Part shown: one piece after another, positions 31,106 to 41,500 of the stretch
How the letters are laid out: each line of letters starts with the position of its first letter
How positions within the stretch are numbered: position 1 is the first letter of the stretch
Assembly: GCF_000417875.1 (NCBI RefSeq)
Contig: NW_006920885.1
Coordinates: forward strand, 110,501-174,500
Length of the DNA: 64,000 bases
Source: Pseudozyma flocculosa PF-1
Taxonomy: Eukaryota > Basidiomycota > Ustilaginomycetes > Ustilaginales > Ustilaginaceae
Direction of reading: 5' to 3'
Program-made: the position numbers and the translations under genes
Notes under the pieces: model-generated
Told to the model about the DNA's origin: nothing
The model's database searches: none
The model's input: the letters and a program-made list of their open reading frames with translations, nothing else

Positions 31106-31816
31106 GGTGGAGGTGGTTTGGAAAGAGTCAAAGGCTGGCGGCGAGCTAGGGGCGGGTCGCCCGTCGCTCCCTGTGCTGTTGTCCAGGAGCCGAGTGTGGG
31201 TGAGAGGAGGTGAAGAGGGAGGCGGGTGGCGTGTCGTCAGAGAGGATGTGGAGAATGTTCAGAGTGGCGGCATGAAAGGGAGATTGCAGAGAGAGAGGGG
31301 GGATGGCGGACTGGAGGGTGGTGGTGGCGTCAGGCTGAGTAGTGTTTCAACACCCTTGATTGGTTGGTTGGCTGTGAGGCCAGGCGGGTCTGTTGGCTGC
31401 TCCACCTGGCCGGGCCGCGCCTCAGTCTAGACTCCCTCGAGGTCCATCTCGGAGCCGAGTGGCCACTCGGCGTGGCGCCGGTCCGCGGGCCCGTCGGTCA
31501 AATGGACGGCCAAATGGAATGGGCTGCGAGTCACGCCGCGGCGGGGCGGGGCGAGGGCAGGAGGGGGCGACGACGGAGGGGACCCTGGGGGAAGCAGGCC
31601 AAGAAGAAACACGACTCCTCCCCGCGCCCCCCGCCTCCGCCTCGCCTTGCCGTTGGCCAGGCGGGTTGAGGTGTTGGGGCGCGCGGCAGAGGGCGACACA
31701 GATCCTACGTCGGCCCTTGTCCTCTCCTCCCTCAACATCCGCTCACTCCCGCAACATCACCACCACCACCACCGCCACCACCGCCACCACCACCACCGAC
31801 CACCTCACCTATCACA
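31106..31816. other. divergent promoter region, MGM1 / amidohydrolase
   Basis: Shared upstream DNA. A (CCACCA)n stretch at about 31755-31800 lies just before the amidohydrolase ATG. No TATA box or other gene seen. Confidence 0.5.
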
Positions 31817-33598
31817 ATGCCGTCCAAACACCTCCTCTTCCACAACGGCCTCATCTTTACCGCCCCCGCAGCCGAGCTCTCGGCCGCGTCGCTGCAACCC
31901 GCGCTCCACCGCTACAGCGACGCATCGGCCGCCGCCTCGTCGTCGTCGTCGCTTCCCGGCCGCTTTGCAGAGGCGCTCCTCGTCAGGGACGAAGCCATCC
32001 TCGCCGTCGGCACCCTCGACGAATGCCGGGCCGCCGCCGCAGGAAACGACATCCGACACACTGACCTCCAGGGCAAGCTCCTCCTCCCTTCCTTCATCGA
32101 CGGACACACCCACGTCACCCTCTTTGGTCAGTCGATGCAGAAGCTCGACCTGGCTCCCTGCACCGACCTCGCCTCGATCCAGGCAAAGCTGCTGGCCTAC
32201 CGCAACGCAAACCCCAACCTCGACCGCATCCTCGCAAAGGGCTGGCTCCAAAAGACGACCCACAACGTCGCCCTCTCGTCGATGATCGACGACGTCGTCT
32301 CCGACATCCCCGTCTACATCGAGTCAAAGGACCTCCACTCGCACTGGCTCAACCAGAGCGCCCTCGCCGAGCTCGGCATCCGCCACGACACGCCCAACCC
32401 GCCCGGCGGCACCATCCAGCGCGACCCCACCACGCGCGCCGCAAACGGACTCATGAGCGAGCTGGCCAACATCAACATCGTCTGGCCCGCCCTCGCCTCG
32501 CTCCGCAGCGACGCAGAGACCGAGTCCGACTTCCAGCTCGCCGTCGACGCCTACCTCGCCTCGGGCTACACGGGCGTCGTCGAAATGGCCCTCGACGAGT
32601 CGGCCCTCGCCTGCTTCCTGCGCGTCCGCGACCGGGCCGGCGGCCGCCTCCCGCTCCGCATCGCCGCCCACTACATTATCCGCCCGGGCCCCCCCGAGGC
32701 CGTCATGAAGCAGGTCGAACGCGCCATCGAGCTCTTCCACCTCCACGGCGGCAAAGAGGCCGGAAGGGACGTAGGCGACCTCCGCGTCGTCGGCATCAAG
32801 ATCATGTGCGACGGCGTCATTGACGCGTGCACCGCCGCCCTCAAGGAGCCCTACGCCGACGGCAGCCGGGCGGGTCCCATCTGGACCTACGAGATGCTGC
32901 ACCCCGTGCTGCACCGCGCCGACTCCGAGGGCCTCCAGCTCGCCCTGCACGCCATCGGCGACGAGGCGGTGCACATTGCCGTCGAGGCCATCGCGTCGCT
33001 GCCCAACGAGGCGTCGAACCCGATCGCATCGAGGCGACACCGCATCGAGCACCTCGAGCTCACCGACCCGGTCGACATTGAGAAGCTCGGCCGGCTGGGC
33101 ATCACCGCCAGCGTGCAGCCGGTGCACTCGGACCCGGCCATCCTGTCTGGGTGGTACGCCCAGCTCTCGTCGCGGCCGCACGAGCACGACGAGCGGTGTT
33201 CGCGCGCCTTTGCCTACCGCCACTTTATCGAGTGCGGCGCGCCCCTGGCCATCGGCAGCGACACGCCCACCGCCTCGCACCTCATCTTCCCCAACCTCTA
33301 CAACGCCGTCACGCGCCGGTCTACGCGCCCCCTCGAGCGCGGGCAGGGTCTGCGCACGACGCCCGAACAGGCCATCCCGCTCGCCACGGCCCTCGCTGCC
33401 GCTACGTATGGCGCTGCGAGGAGCTGCAAGGCCGAAGACGCCACGGGCAGCCTTGAACGCGGCAAGAGCGCCGATTTCGTCGTCGTCGATAGCGACCTCT
33501 TTGCGTCGTACGGCGACGATGGCGGAGAGGGGCTCATGAAGGCCAAGATCCTGCAGACTTGGTTCCGTGGCCGCGTCGTGTTTGAGCTGCCCAACTGA
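31817..33598 (+). CDS. YtcJ/LAF3-like metal-dependent amidohydrolase
   Basis: Intronless, 593 residues. It has the architecture of the amidohydrolase-3 subgroup. An N-terminal beta-sandwich segment (LLFHNGLIFT and LVRDEAILAVG) is interrupted by a low-complexity Ser/Ala insertion at about 33-48. The metal-binding HxH is in FIDGHTHV (His97, His99). Later family segments are KIMCDGVID, HAIGDEA and RHRIEHLEL, followed by the late metal Asp in AIGSDTP. A closing sandwich segment GKSADFVVVDSDLF ends the protein. The family hydrolyses amide or related bonds; substrates of fungal members are mostly unknown, so none is proposed. There is no signal peptide, suggesting a cytosolic enzyme. The alternative label, exoenzyme regulatory protein AepA-like, is the same family. 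Confidence 0.9.
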   Translation: MPSKHLLFHNGLIFTAPAAELSAASLQPALHRYSDASAAASSSSSLPGRFAEALLVRDEAILAVGTLDECRAAAAGNDIRHTDLQGKLLLPSFIDGHTHVTLFGQSMQKLDLAPCTDLASIQAKLLAYRNANPNLDRILAKGWLQKTTHNVALSSMIDDVVSDIPVYIESKDLHSHWLNQSALAELGIRHDTPNPPGGTIQRDPTTRAANGLMSELANINIVWPALASLRSDAETESDFQLAVDAYLASGYTGVVEMALDESALACFLRVRDRAGGRLPLRIAAHYIIRPGPPEAVMKQVERAIELFHLHGGKEAGRDVGDLRVVGIKIMCDGVIDACTAALKEPYADGSRAGPIWTYEMLHPVLHRADSEGLQLALHAIGDEAVHIAVEAIASLPNEASNPIASRRHRIEHLELTDPVDIEKLGRLGITASVQPVHSDPAILSGWYAQLSSRPHEHDERCSRAFAYRHFIECGAPLAIGSDTPTASHLIFPNLYNAVTRRSTRPLERGQGLRTTPEQAIPLATALAAATYGAARSCKAEDATGSLERGKSADFVVVDSDLFASYGDDGGEGLMKAKILQTWFRGRVVFELPN

Positions 33599-34212
33599 GG
33601 GCGCGGCAGGTAGCAAGCACTCTTACCGCTCTTGCCCTTTGCACTAGAGATCCCGTCGGTCCGTCGCCAACCCCCAGCATGCCTTGCATGGGCGAATTCA
33701 TAGAAAGCTTCACGCATCCTCATCATCACCTTCCGCTCTCAGCGAGGGGGGGGAAAGAGATCAGGCTGACAAACCCAGATCCCCATCCAACGCGTCGGTG
33801 TTTTTCCAAAGCAGCTTGGGTTGCGCGTTCTGCGTTTTTGCATGGTGATGGTGGTGGTGGTGTGCGTATCATTGGGTCAAGGTGTGCGTGTAAGGACAAT
33901 GGACGGTCACTTCTCCCATCCCACGCTTCGACGACGAGGGAGGGAGGAGGGGTACGAGCAAGGTTGTGAAATTTTCGATTTTGGACTGGCCGTCGCTAGA
34001 GACGACAAGGGCGTTGGTCCCGACCTTCTCGGGCATAGACGAGGGCGAGGGCCAGGGCGAGGGCCAGGGTGGTGATAGTGGTACATGCACAAGCGATGCC
34101 AGCGTGCAGTAGATGAGGACAGAAGTTGGTAGAGCAGCTTGGATTCGAGTGTGCTCGTTTGCCAATAGAGGGGAGGTGGGATGGGGAAGTGTGGAATGGG
34201 GTACCGTCTTGT
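33599..34212. other. 3' region, amidohydrolase / RPS16
   Basis: Convergent untranslated DNA. It contains a GAGGGCGAGGGCCAGG-type repeat at about 34040-34069. No gene supported. Confidence 0.5.
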
Positions 34213-35522
34213 TTAACGGTACGACTGTGGAGGTGGTGAGGCGATGGGTAAATGGGGAGAGGGAACGGAGCGTCAGTGGCGTGGTTCTTCGAGGATGACG
34301 TGAGGGCGGCAACTCGACGGGTGGCAGCGTCGGAAGTGGCTCGTGTGGTCCCTTCCCTGCAGCTTTGTGGCCCTCCCCCGTCTGCCGTGTCCACGACGAG
34401 AACGCGACGAGTCTCTCTTAACGTCGTCCGCGCTTCTTCGCAATTTGAAATCTCGTCTTGGACCAGCAAGGCGGGAGCCCTGCCAAGACCAGGACAGCCC
34501 CCGTGCTCGTCGCCAAGCATCCAGCTGCAGGGAACCACCGCCTCGATCCGCGCCGACCACCGTCGTAACCGTCTTTTCGTCGTCATTGTCGCGACAGTGC
34601 AGCGCCAGCGCCGGCTGCCGATGCTCACCTTCTGCCTCCTGGCACGGGCACCCTGACCACCGAACTTCTTGGGCTCCATCCTGCGCGTGTCGGCGATCAG
34701 GAGGGTCCTGTCGTAGCTGACAAACAGCTGTCGGAGCTCGAGGGCCGAGGCGGCGTCGTAGTACTTGGCGTAGTAGGCGACGAGGGCCTTGGCAATCGCC
34801 TGGCGGATGGCGTAGACCTGCGAGGTGTGGCCACCTCCCGAGACGCGGACGCGGATGTCGACGGTCCTGGAAGGGCAGGTCGGCGGCGTGGGTCAAAGAG
34901 GTAGTCGGGTGGGTCAGGTTCGTGCTCATACGGCGGTGTCGGCGCCGCAAGGAAGACCAGACCAGCAACGCAGAGCCAGCCGATGCAAGCGCTCCTTCTC
35001 CTGTCCGTTTCCCTTTCCTGCCTGCCGTCTCAGGGCCAGGGGACGGCTTAAGCTGCGACCGCGAGCGTGTCGTGCTCCTTAATCGTCTCCGTCAATCCAG
35101 CGGTTTCCAGTCCGCTCCGCCCTTTATCGTCGCTTGACCTGCCGTCTTCTCTTCTAGGCGAGCCGATACGCCATCGTCGCAGGAGGCAGTCTACCCAAAA
35201 GCCCCAGCCTCCTTCTTGCCTTCGATTCCCTCCTTCGCTGCATGGCCGGCTCTGCGTTTGTTGTACGCGTCGCACCAAGACGAGCGCGGGGCAGGCGTTG
35301 CCACGCCGGCCTTTGTCGTCGAGTCGGGGCAGTTGACACTTACGAGAACTTGTCCTCACCGACGACGAGGACGGGCTCGTAGACCTTCCATCGGAGGATC
35401 TCGGGCTGGGTGAGCGAGATGGGCTGGCCGTTGATGCGGATGAGACCCTTGCCCTCCTTGGCGTGGGCGACGGCAGTGGCCGTCTTCTTCTTTCCAAAGC
35501 ACGAAACCGATGGCGCCGACAT
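34213..35522 (-). CDS. RPS16: 40S ribosomal protein S16 (uS9)
   Basis: Three coding exons: 35522-35344, 34866-34629 and 34224-34213, joined across introns of 477 and 404 bases, giving 142 residues, close to the 143 of yeast Rps16. The N-terminus reads [20 protein letters not shown]. The centre reads [20 protein letters not shown], with the Ser codon split by the first intron. The end reads [14 protein letters not shown], then SYR and stop. That final tripeptide is encoded by a 12-base exon (TCGTACCGTTAA) after a CCACAG acceptor, matching the invariant QKSYR end of uS9. Its C-terminal tail contacts P-site tRNA in the small subunit. It shares a 1-kb upstream region with mitochondrial uL4m. I looked for box C/D motifs in the long introns and found none convincing. 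Confidence 0.96.
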
Positions 35523-36525
35523 GATGACTGTGGGGTGGCGGTGCAGGTTCGACGGGAGATGGCGGGTTCAGAGGTCGGTGAGAGGTCGGAGGGATCGAAG
35601 GAGGTAGAGAGGTCGAGAGGTCGGCGGAGTCGTAAGGTCAGGTCGAAAGTGTGGCAGAGGTTGGAGGTCGGTCGAGGTTTCGAGGTTCGAGGTCGGTCGG
35701 ACGAGAGGTTCCAGGTAGGTGCAGAAGCAGAGCGACAGCGGGGCAAAGCAGCAGCAGCGGCGATGGTGAGTCTTCCGTCTCTCGAAGCGATGCGCAAATA
35801 GGCTGGGCTAGGGAGCTATGCTGCTCTGGGCCGGACGGCGACGACCTACCTTTCTTAATGGGGTTGCGTGGATGGTGAGGAGAGGGGCTTCCGAGCTCGA
35901 TGGCGATGTCGCGCGCTGGGCCTCGCCCCGGCTGTCTGTCTCTGGCTTGGCTGGCTCTGGCCTGGCTGGGCTGGGCTGGGACCGCTGGCCCCACGCACTC
36001 GAACCTCTGGCCCTGCCCCGCCGACCTCGCCTGGCGGCTGTGGTTGGCCGGCCCTTTGCTGGTTGGCAGGCCTCTGGCTGCGCGGCCCCGACTTCGACGG
36101 CGGGTGGCTGGCTGGCCCGACAAGGTTTTGAAAAATTCCCTCGTCGGCCGAAGCTGATGCAAACTCACGTGCCCCATTCGAGCTCGGAGCCGTCCATGCC
36201 CAAATCACCGATTGGATAATTTTGAAAATGTGGTGGCACTCCCGATCAAGACGGGCATCGGGAAATCGGAAGATGCGGTGCCGAGCAAGCCTGCCAGATT
36301 TTCTTTCCTTCGCGCGGGCGGCGAGGGCCTTGGCTGGGACCTGTGGGCCCGTTGCGCCTCTGGCCGCGAGGTCGCATCTGCCAACCTTCATCTCGACTGC
36401 CATCTCTGTGCCACCCTCATCGCACCCATCCCCTTGCCTTGCCTTGCCTCCTTCCGGGCCTTCCAGCCGGTAAAACACCGGTCGCCCTCTCTTCGCCACA
36501 GCCTCTGAAGCGCTGCCCGCACGCC
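35523..36525. promoter_or_regulatory. divergent promoter region, RPS16 / mitochondrial uL4m
   Basis: About 1 kb between two divergent ribosomal protein genes. GGCTGG/CTGGGC repeats lie at about 35943-35978. TGAAAAATTC at 36129-36138 and TAATTTTGAAAATG at 36217-36230 are AT-rich islands resembling the yeast ribosome-biogenesis element RRPE. An ATTGG (CCAAT-box) motif lies at about 36211. No TATA box. Confidence 0.5.
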
Positions 36526-38130
36526 ATGTCGTCTTCGGCCTTTCCTTCGCTGATGGCGCTGCGACAGACTCTTCGCCGCAGCGTCGCCGTCGCCCCTTCG
36601 CACCTCGCCGCATCCACATCGGCCTCGGCCTCGGCCGCGCGCACAAGCAGCCTCCACACCACGTCCAGCCGCACCAACGCCGCCGTAGACTCGCAGCCGT
36701 CCACCAGCTCCTCGTCGTCACCCTCGTCCCCGGCATCCGCACCCATCGCCTCGTCATCCGCCCCAGCGTCGTCTTCCTCGTCCGGCGCCACCCCGCCGGA
36801 TGCCACCGCCGCCGCATCTGCAAATGATGGCCACCTGAATCTCGACAGCCTCCATGCCGAGTTTGGCTTCGAGCCCAACTCCACCGCGGGCCTCTTTGCC
36901 GACATGGACAGTGCTGCCGACGTCATCGCTGTCCCGACCAAGCCCTCGCTCGTCCACGTTCGCCTTTCCTACCTGTCGCCGTCGACCAAGCCTCTGAGGC
37001 CAGTGACGGCTTCGACCGCCACCACTGCGCCCGCCCCGGCAGCTCCGGAGACCGCCTCCGCCGATGCCACCGCCACCGGAGGCGACGCATCTGCCTCGAC
37101 CTCTTCCTCAGCCCCAGACTCAGCGTCACCCTCTGCCGCCGACGTCGCCTCGACCAGCACCGTGGCGACGCCCGTGCCCACCCGCATCCGACGGCCGTCA
37201 CCGCGCTACGTTCCGCTCTCGTCGCACGTCTTTGACGCTCCGGCACGCCGCGACGTCCTCCACTCTGCCGTCGTCTACTACCTCGACGCCCAGCGCTCCG
37301 GCACCGCCTCGACCAAGACGCGGTCCGACGTGCGCGGATCCAAGAAGAAGCTGCGGCCGCAAAAGGGTTCCGGCCAGGCCCGTCTCGGTACCATGTCCAA
37401 CCCCATCCTCCGCGGCGGTGCCGTCGCCCACGGTCCCCGCCCGCGCGACCACTCGACCCAGCTGCCACGACGGGTGCGCGAGCTGGCGCTCCGCTCGGCC
37501 CTCTCGGCGAGATGGAGGGAGGGCAACCTGATCGTCGTCCCCAGCTTCGACTGGATGCCCCCGCCGGGCTCCACGGGTCCGCTGGCGCGCCTCCTCGCCG
37601 CCAAAAAGTGGACCGACGCGCTGTTCCTCTCTGCGCCGCGCAACCCTTCGCCCTCGACGGCGGCCCTCTCGTCGCCGCTGGACCGCCCTTCGTCGTCGGA
37701 CCCGGTGTACACGAAGGCGCAGAGGAGGGAGCACACGGCGTCGCTGCGCAACTTTGCCCTGTCGTCGTCCAACTTGCCGCGCATCGAGCTCATCGAACTC
37801 GACGCGCTGACCGAGGAGGCGAGGGAGAATGCAAAGACCGAGGAGGAAAAGAAGCGGCCGGGCGAGCTGCACGCCTACGAGGTCCTCAAGAGGCAGAAGG
37901 TCATCTGCGACCTCGGCGCCATCGAGTGGCTCGAGGAGAAGCTCGGCGGCGCCATCTGGCACGAGCAGGCCCAGATCGATGGCCTCATCCTCGACCGCGG
38001 CGAGGGCGGCATCGAGTCCCAGTCTCTCAGGCAGATGGAGGAGGAGCTCGACCAGCAGATCGTCGACGCCGCCACTGCCAACGCCTCGGCCGCCCCGACG
38101 CCCGCCCCGGCCCCCGCTGCAGCGGCATAG
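36526..38130 (+). CDS. YML6: mitochondrial large-subunit ribosomal protein uL4m
   Basis: Intronless, 534 residues, long for the family because of low-complexity insertions. The N-terminus is a presequence rich in Arg, Ser and Ala, then a Ser/Pro/Ala linker to about residue 110. The uL4 fold starts near 142 (LVHVRLSYLSPSTKPLRPV) and is interrupted by a Thr/Ala/Ser stretch at about 160-220. It resumes with HVFDAPARRDVLHSAVVYY and the diagnostic basic loop KKLRPQKGSGQARLGTM, then GGAVAHGPRPRDHS. This loop lines the peptide exit tunnel in uL4 proteins. The C-terminal part has YEVLKRQKVICDLGAIEWLE and an Ala/Pro tail. The cytosolic counterpart RPL4 lies 15 kb away in the same window. Divergent from RPS16. 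Confidence 0.92.
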   Translation: MSSSAFPSLMALRQTLRRSVAVAPSHLAASTSASASAARTSSLHTTSSRTNAAVDSQPSTSSSSSPSSPASAPIASSSAPASSSSSGATPPDATAAASANDGHLNLDSLHAEFGFEPNSTAGLFADMDSAADVIAVPTKPSLVHVRLSYLSPSTKPLRPVTASTATTAPAPAAPETASADATATGGDASASTSSSAPDSASPSAADVASTSTVATPVPTRIRRPSPRYVPLSSHVFDAPARRDVLHSAVVYYLDAQRSGTASTKTRSDVRGSKKKLRPQKGSGQARLGTMSNPILRGGAVAHGPRPRDHSTQLPRRVRELALRSALSARWREGNLIVVPSFDWMPPPGSTGPLARLLAAKKWTDALFLSAPRNPSPSTAALSSPLDRPSSSDPVYTKAQRREHTASLRNFALSSSNLPRIELIELDALTEEARENAKTEEEKKRPGELHAYEVLKRQKVICDLGAIEWLEEKLGGAIWHEQAQIDGLILDRGEGGIESQSLRQMEEELDQQIVDAATANASAAPTPAPAPAAAA

Positions 38131-38563
38131 ATGCAACCGCGGTCGAACTCACTCCGTCGTGATGATGTACCCCTCGTCTCCTCCGCTGCCCGCGCACATG
38201 CACGCATGCCATGCCAATCACCGTCCGCACAACAATATCACCAGAGCAGAGCCACACCCGTCGGTTTCGCGACCTCGCTTCGTTGGATTAGCACAGTGAT
38301 GGCTGATGCGGCACAAGGGTCGAGGCCGTACGATGGGACGCCGCCACGCCGATTGTGGGCGTGAGGATATGCCCGTGACTTCGACAAGTGAGGAAAGAGA
38401 TTGGATACGCAGTGATGCCGAACGATGATGATGCTGTGATGCTGCATGGTGCTGCTTTTGGTGTCGGTCGGTAGATTGGTCGATGGCCCCATGTCGGCCT
38501 GTTTTGATGGATCCTGGCTGGCCGTCGCTACCTGCGCCGTCGCGGGCGGCCCTTGATGATGGA
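38131..38563. other. convergent 3' region, uL4m / SNF2-RING gene
   Basis: Untranslated DNA of two convergent genes with a GATGATGATGCTG-like stretch at about 38424-38445. No gene seen. Confidence 0.5.
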
Positions 38564-41500
38564 TCAGCCTCCCGCTCCTTCTTCTCCTCCTTCTTCTCCC
38601 TCTGCTCCCTCTGCTCCCTCTGCCCCCTCTGCTTCTTCTGCTCGGCCTGCTTCTCCTGCCTGGCCGGCTCCTCCTCCTCGTCCGAACAACATCCTCTGTG
38701 CAATCATTGCGTCAGCGGCCGCCAACCTTCCGGCGAACGCCATCCAATTCGGATCGGCATTCAGCCTAGCTTCGATCCGGGCCATACCCATGTTGAAGTG
38801 GGCCATCCCGATCGCGACAGCCCGTCTGCGCTCCAGCTCGGCTTCCTGGTGGAGGACCTCTTCGAATGCCGCCTCCTCGGCGGCGCGCTCCGCTTCGGCG
38901 CGATCCACGACCTGAGGTTGGGCGAGGAAGCCCATCCTCTCCAGCTCCTGCCGGCGGTGTTCGGCGACGGCGGCCCTGCGCTCGGCCTCGAGGCGCTTTT
39001 CTTCCTCGATGTCGAAGCCGAGGATCTTGGCCATGTCCTCCATCGTCAGGTGGTGGCTCGACTCGCTGCTGCTCTTGGCAGCTCCCACCGTCGAGCTGAG
39101 CGAGGCCGCAATCGACTGCGCCCGGAGCTCGGCGACCCGCGCAGATGAGCGTCCCTGCTTGCTCGGAGTGCTGGGCGCGGCCGACGTCGAGGCCATGGCG
39201 CTGTCGCCGGCCGCGTCGTCGCTGGCTGCGTCGGCCGCACTAGCATCGACCTGGGCTTCGGCGGCTCCGGGCAGCTTGGCGAGGCCCTGCCTACCCTTCT
39301 GCTCCGCGACCTCGATGACGGCCGACTCGATGGTGTCCTTCATCTTGACCCGGATGACGGTCGTCGTTCTGGCCTGACCGATGCGGTTGATCCGGCCAAT
39401 GGCCTGCGCCTCGAGCGCACCGTCCATGGCGGGCTCCATCATGTAGGCCAGGTCGCAGCAGGTCAGCGTCAGGCCCGCCGCTCCTTCGCTGGCGCGGAAG
39501 GGGACCAGGATCACCTGGGTCTCGGCGTCGTCGCGGATCGACGTGAGGGCGTGCGACTGAGACGTTGAACCGCCAGCGAACGCGACAGCTCCGATGCCGT
39601 TCTCCAGCAGCGCCGTCTGGATGAACGAGAGCATCGTCTTCCAGTGCGAAAAGACGACGGCCTTGTGCGTCGGGTCCTGGCGCAGGCGGCTGCGGAGGTC
39701 GCGGATGAGGCCGCTGATCTTGCCGCCAAAGTCGCCGTAGACGGCGTCCGCGTCATCCTCGCCACCGGCGCCCGGGCTCGGGCGTCGCTTCTCGACAGGC
39801 CGGAGGATCTCGGTGATGTCGTCGGCCGTGAAGCGGAGTCGGCAGTTGGGGCAGCGAGGCGCGTCGGCGGCCAGCTTCTGGAGGCAGTCGAGGCAGAAGG
39901 AGTGATAGCAGGGCAGGACGCCCGGGCAGAGCATGGCCTCGAGGCAGACGCCGCACTCGGCCATCGTAGCAGCGTCAGCTCCGCCGCTTTTTTTGCCGTC
40001 GCCATCGCCATTGCCGTCGCCGCCGTCGGCGTCGGTCGCGGTCTGCGGACCAAGCACCTCGTCCCTCCGCGTGTGCAGGAAGGCGACCTCGCGCTCCTTG
40101 GCCTCCTGCCGGGCGAGGACGCCCTGGAGCCGCGTGTGGGTGGTCGAGAGCTTCTCACGCGGCTTGTAGTACCAAACGCGCGCCGACTGCCGCTGGGCCG
40201 CGTTGCCGCGCAGACGTGACTTTTTCAGGACCGGCTCAAAGTCGCCATCGTTGCGGGTGTTTTTGGGCGAGGCCTTGCGGCGCTTGGCGGAGGATGCGGC
40301 GCCGTTGGAGCTCGGGCCGGCCTCGGCATCGTCGCCGCCGCCATCGTGACCGTCCTGTGCGTCGCCCTCGTCGCCGTACAGGCCTCGTCGATGGGCTGCG
40401 ACGACCTCTTCGAGCGCACCCTCGTCCATGTCCTCCGAGCCGGCGTCTTGGACGATGAGGTGGAAGCGCGGGTCAGTGAGGTCGACGCTCTTGTCGGTGG
40501 CGTTCTTGAAGGCCTTTTCGAAAAAGACGCGGGTCGGTCGCAGGGGATCCCAGGGGCCCCGCGGCTCCTGCACCTCCTCGTCGGCCAAGGTCTGGTCGGC
40601 CCTGCTTTGACCGATGCCCGCTCCTTCCAGCGCGGTGGCGGCGGCGTCGCCAGGGGCGCTGCCCGCCTCGGGGTGCTGCTGTCCGCCCTCCTTGGCCCGG
40701 TGCTTCTGCAGGAGCATCTTGACCCAGTAGAGCGCCTCGCTCCAGCGGAAGGCGGTGTGTCCGCCACCCTCCTCGTCGTCATCCAAGCCCGCCGACTTCC
40801 TCTTGCCTCGACCTCTCGGCCTGTAGGCCTGGTCGCCGCGGTTCGTCTTCTTGGCCGCCTGCTCGAGGCCGAGGTCGGCACTCCCGTCCGCTCCGGCTGC
40901 TCCGACGTGCTCCTCGTCCCCCTCATCCTCTTCCGGATCGCCAACACCCCTTGCCCTTCTCTCCGCGCACGCATCTTGGCAGATTTTGAGTGCGCGTCGC
41001 AGTGCGATGCAGACCTCCTCGCCCCTGAGCACAGGAGGCCCGCCGGTCCAGCGACGCTTGTTGCGCTCCTCTTCGTAAAAGTCCTGGCCCCAGATGAGCT
41101 GGAGCGTGGCGAGGACGGCGTCCTTGCGCAGCGCGTTGAGCTCGGCGTCCGACTTGGCGCAGAGCGAGGAGAAGAGCTGGTCAAAGGTGAGGCGCTTGCC
41201 ACCTGCGCCGTAGCCGAGCTGCTGGGCGACTTGCGGGTGGCTGAGCAGCTGGCGCAGGGTGACGAGGAACTTGATGTCTCCCGGATCGCGCAGCCCTCGG
41301 CCGGCGCGGCGCGCCATGAGATCGCGGTGACGCTTGACCTCGCGCTCATAAAAGAGCCTCTCGACCTCGGGCAGCTCGAGCTCGAGCCACTCCGTGTTCG
41401 AGGGCGGCAGGGCGATCTCGTCCTGGACGTGCACCTTGGTGTGGCGCCACATGTAGCGCGGCAACACTGCGCGCATCCTGCGGATCCCCTCGATCTCGCC

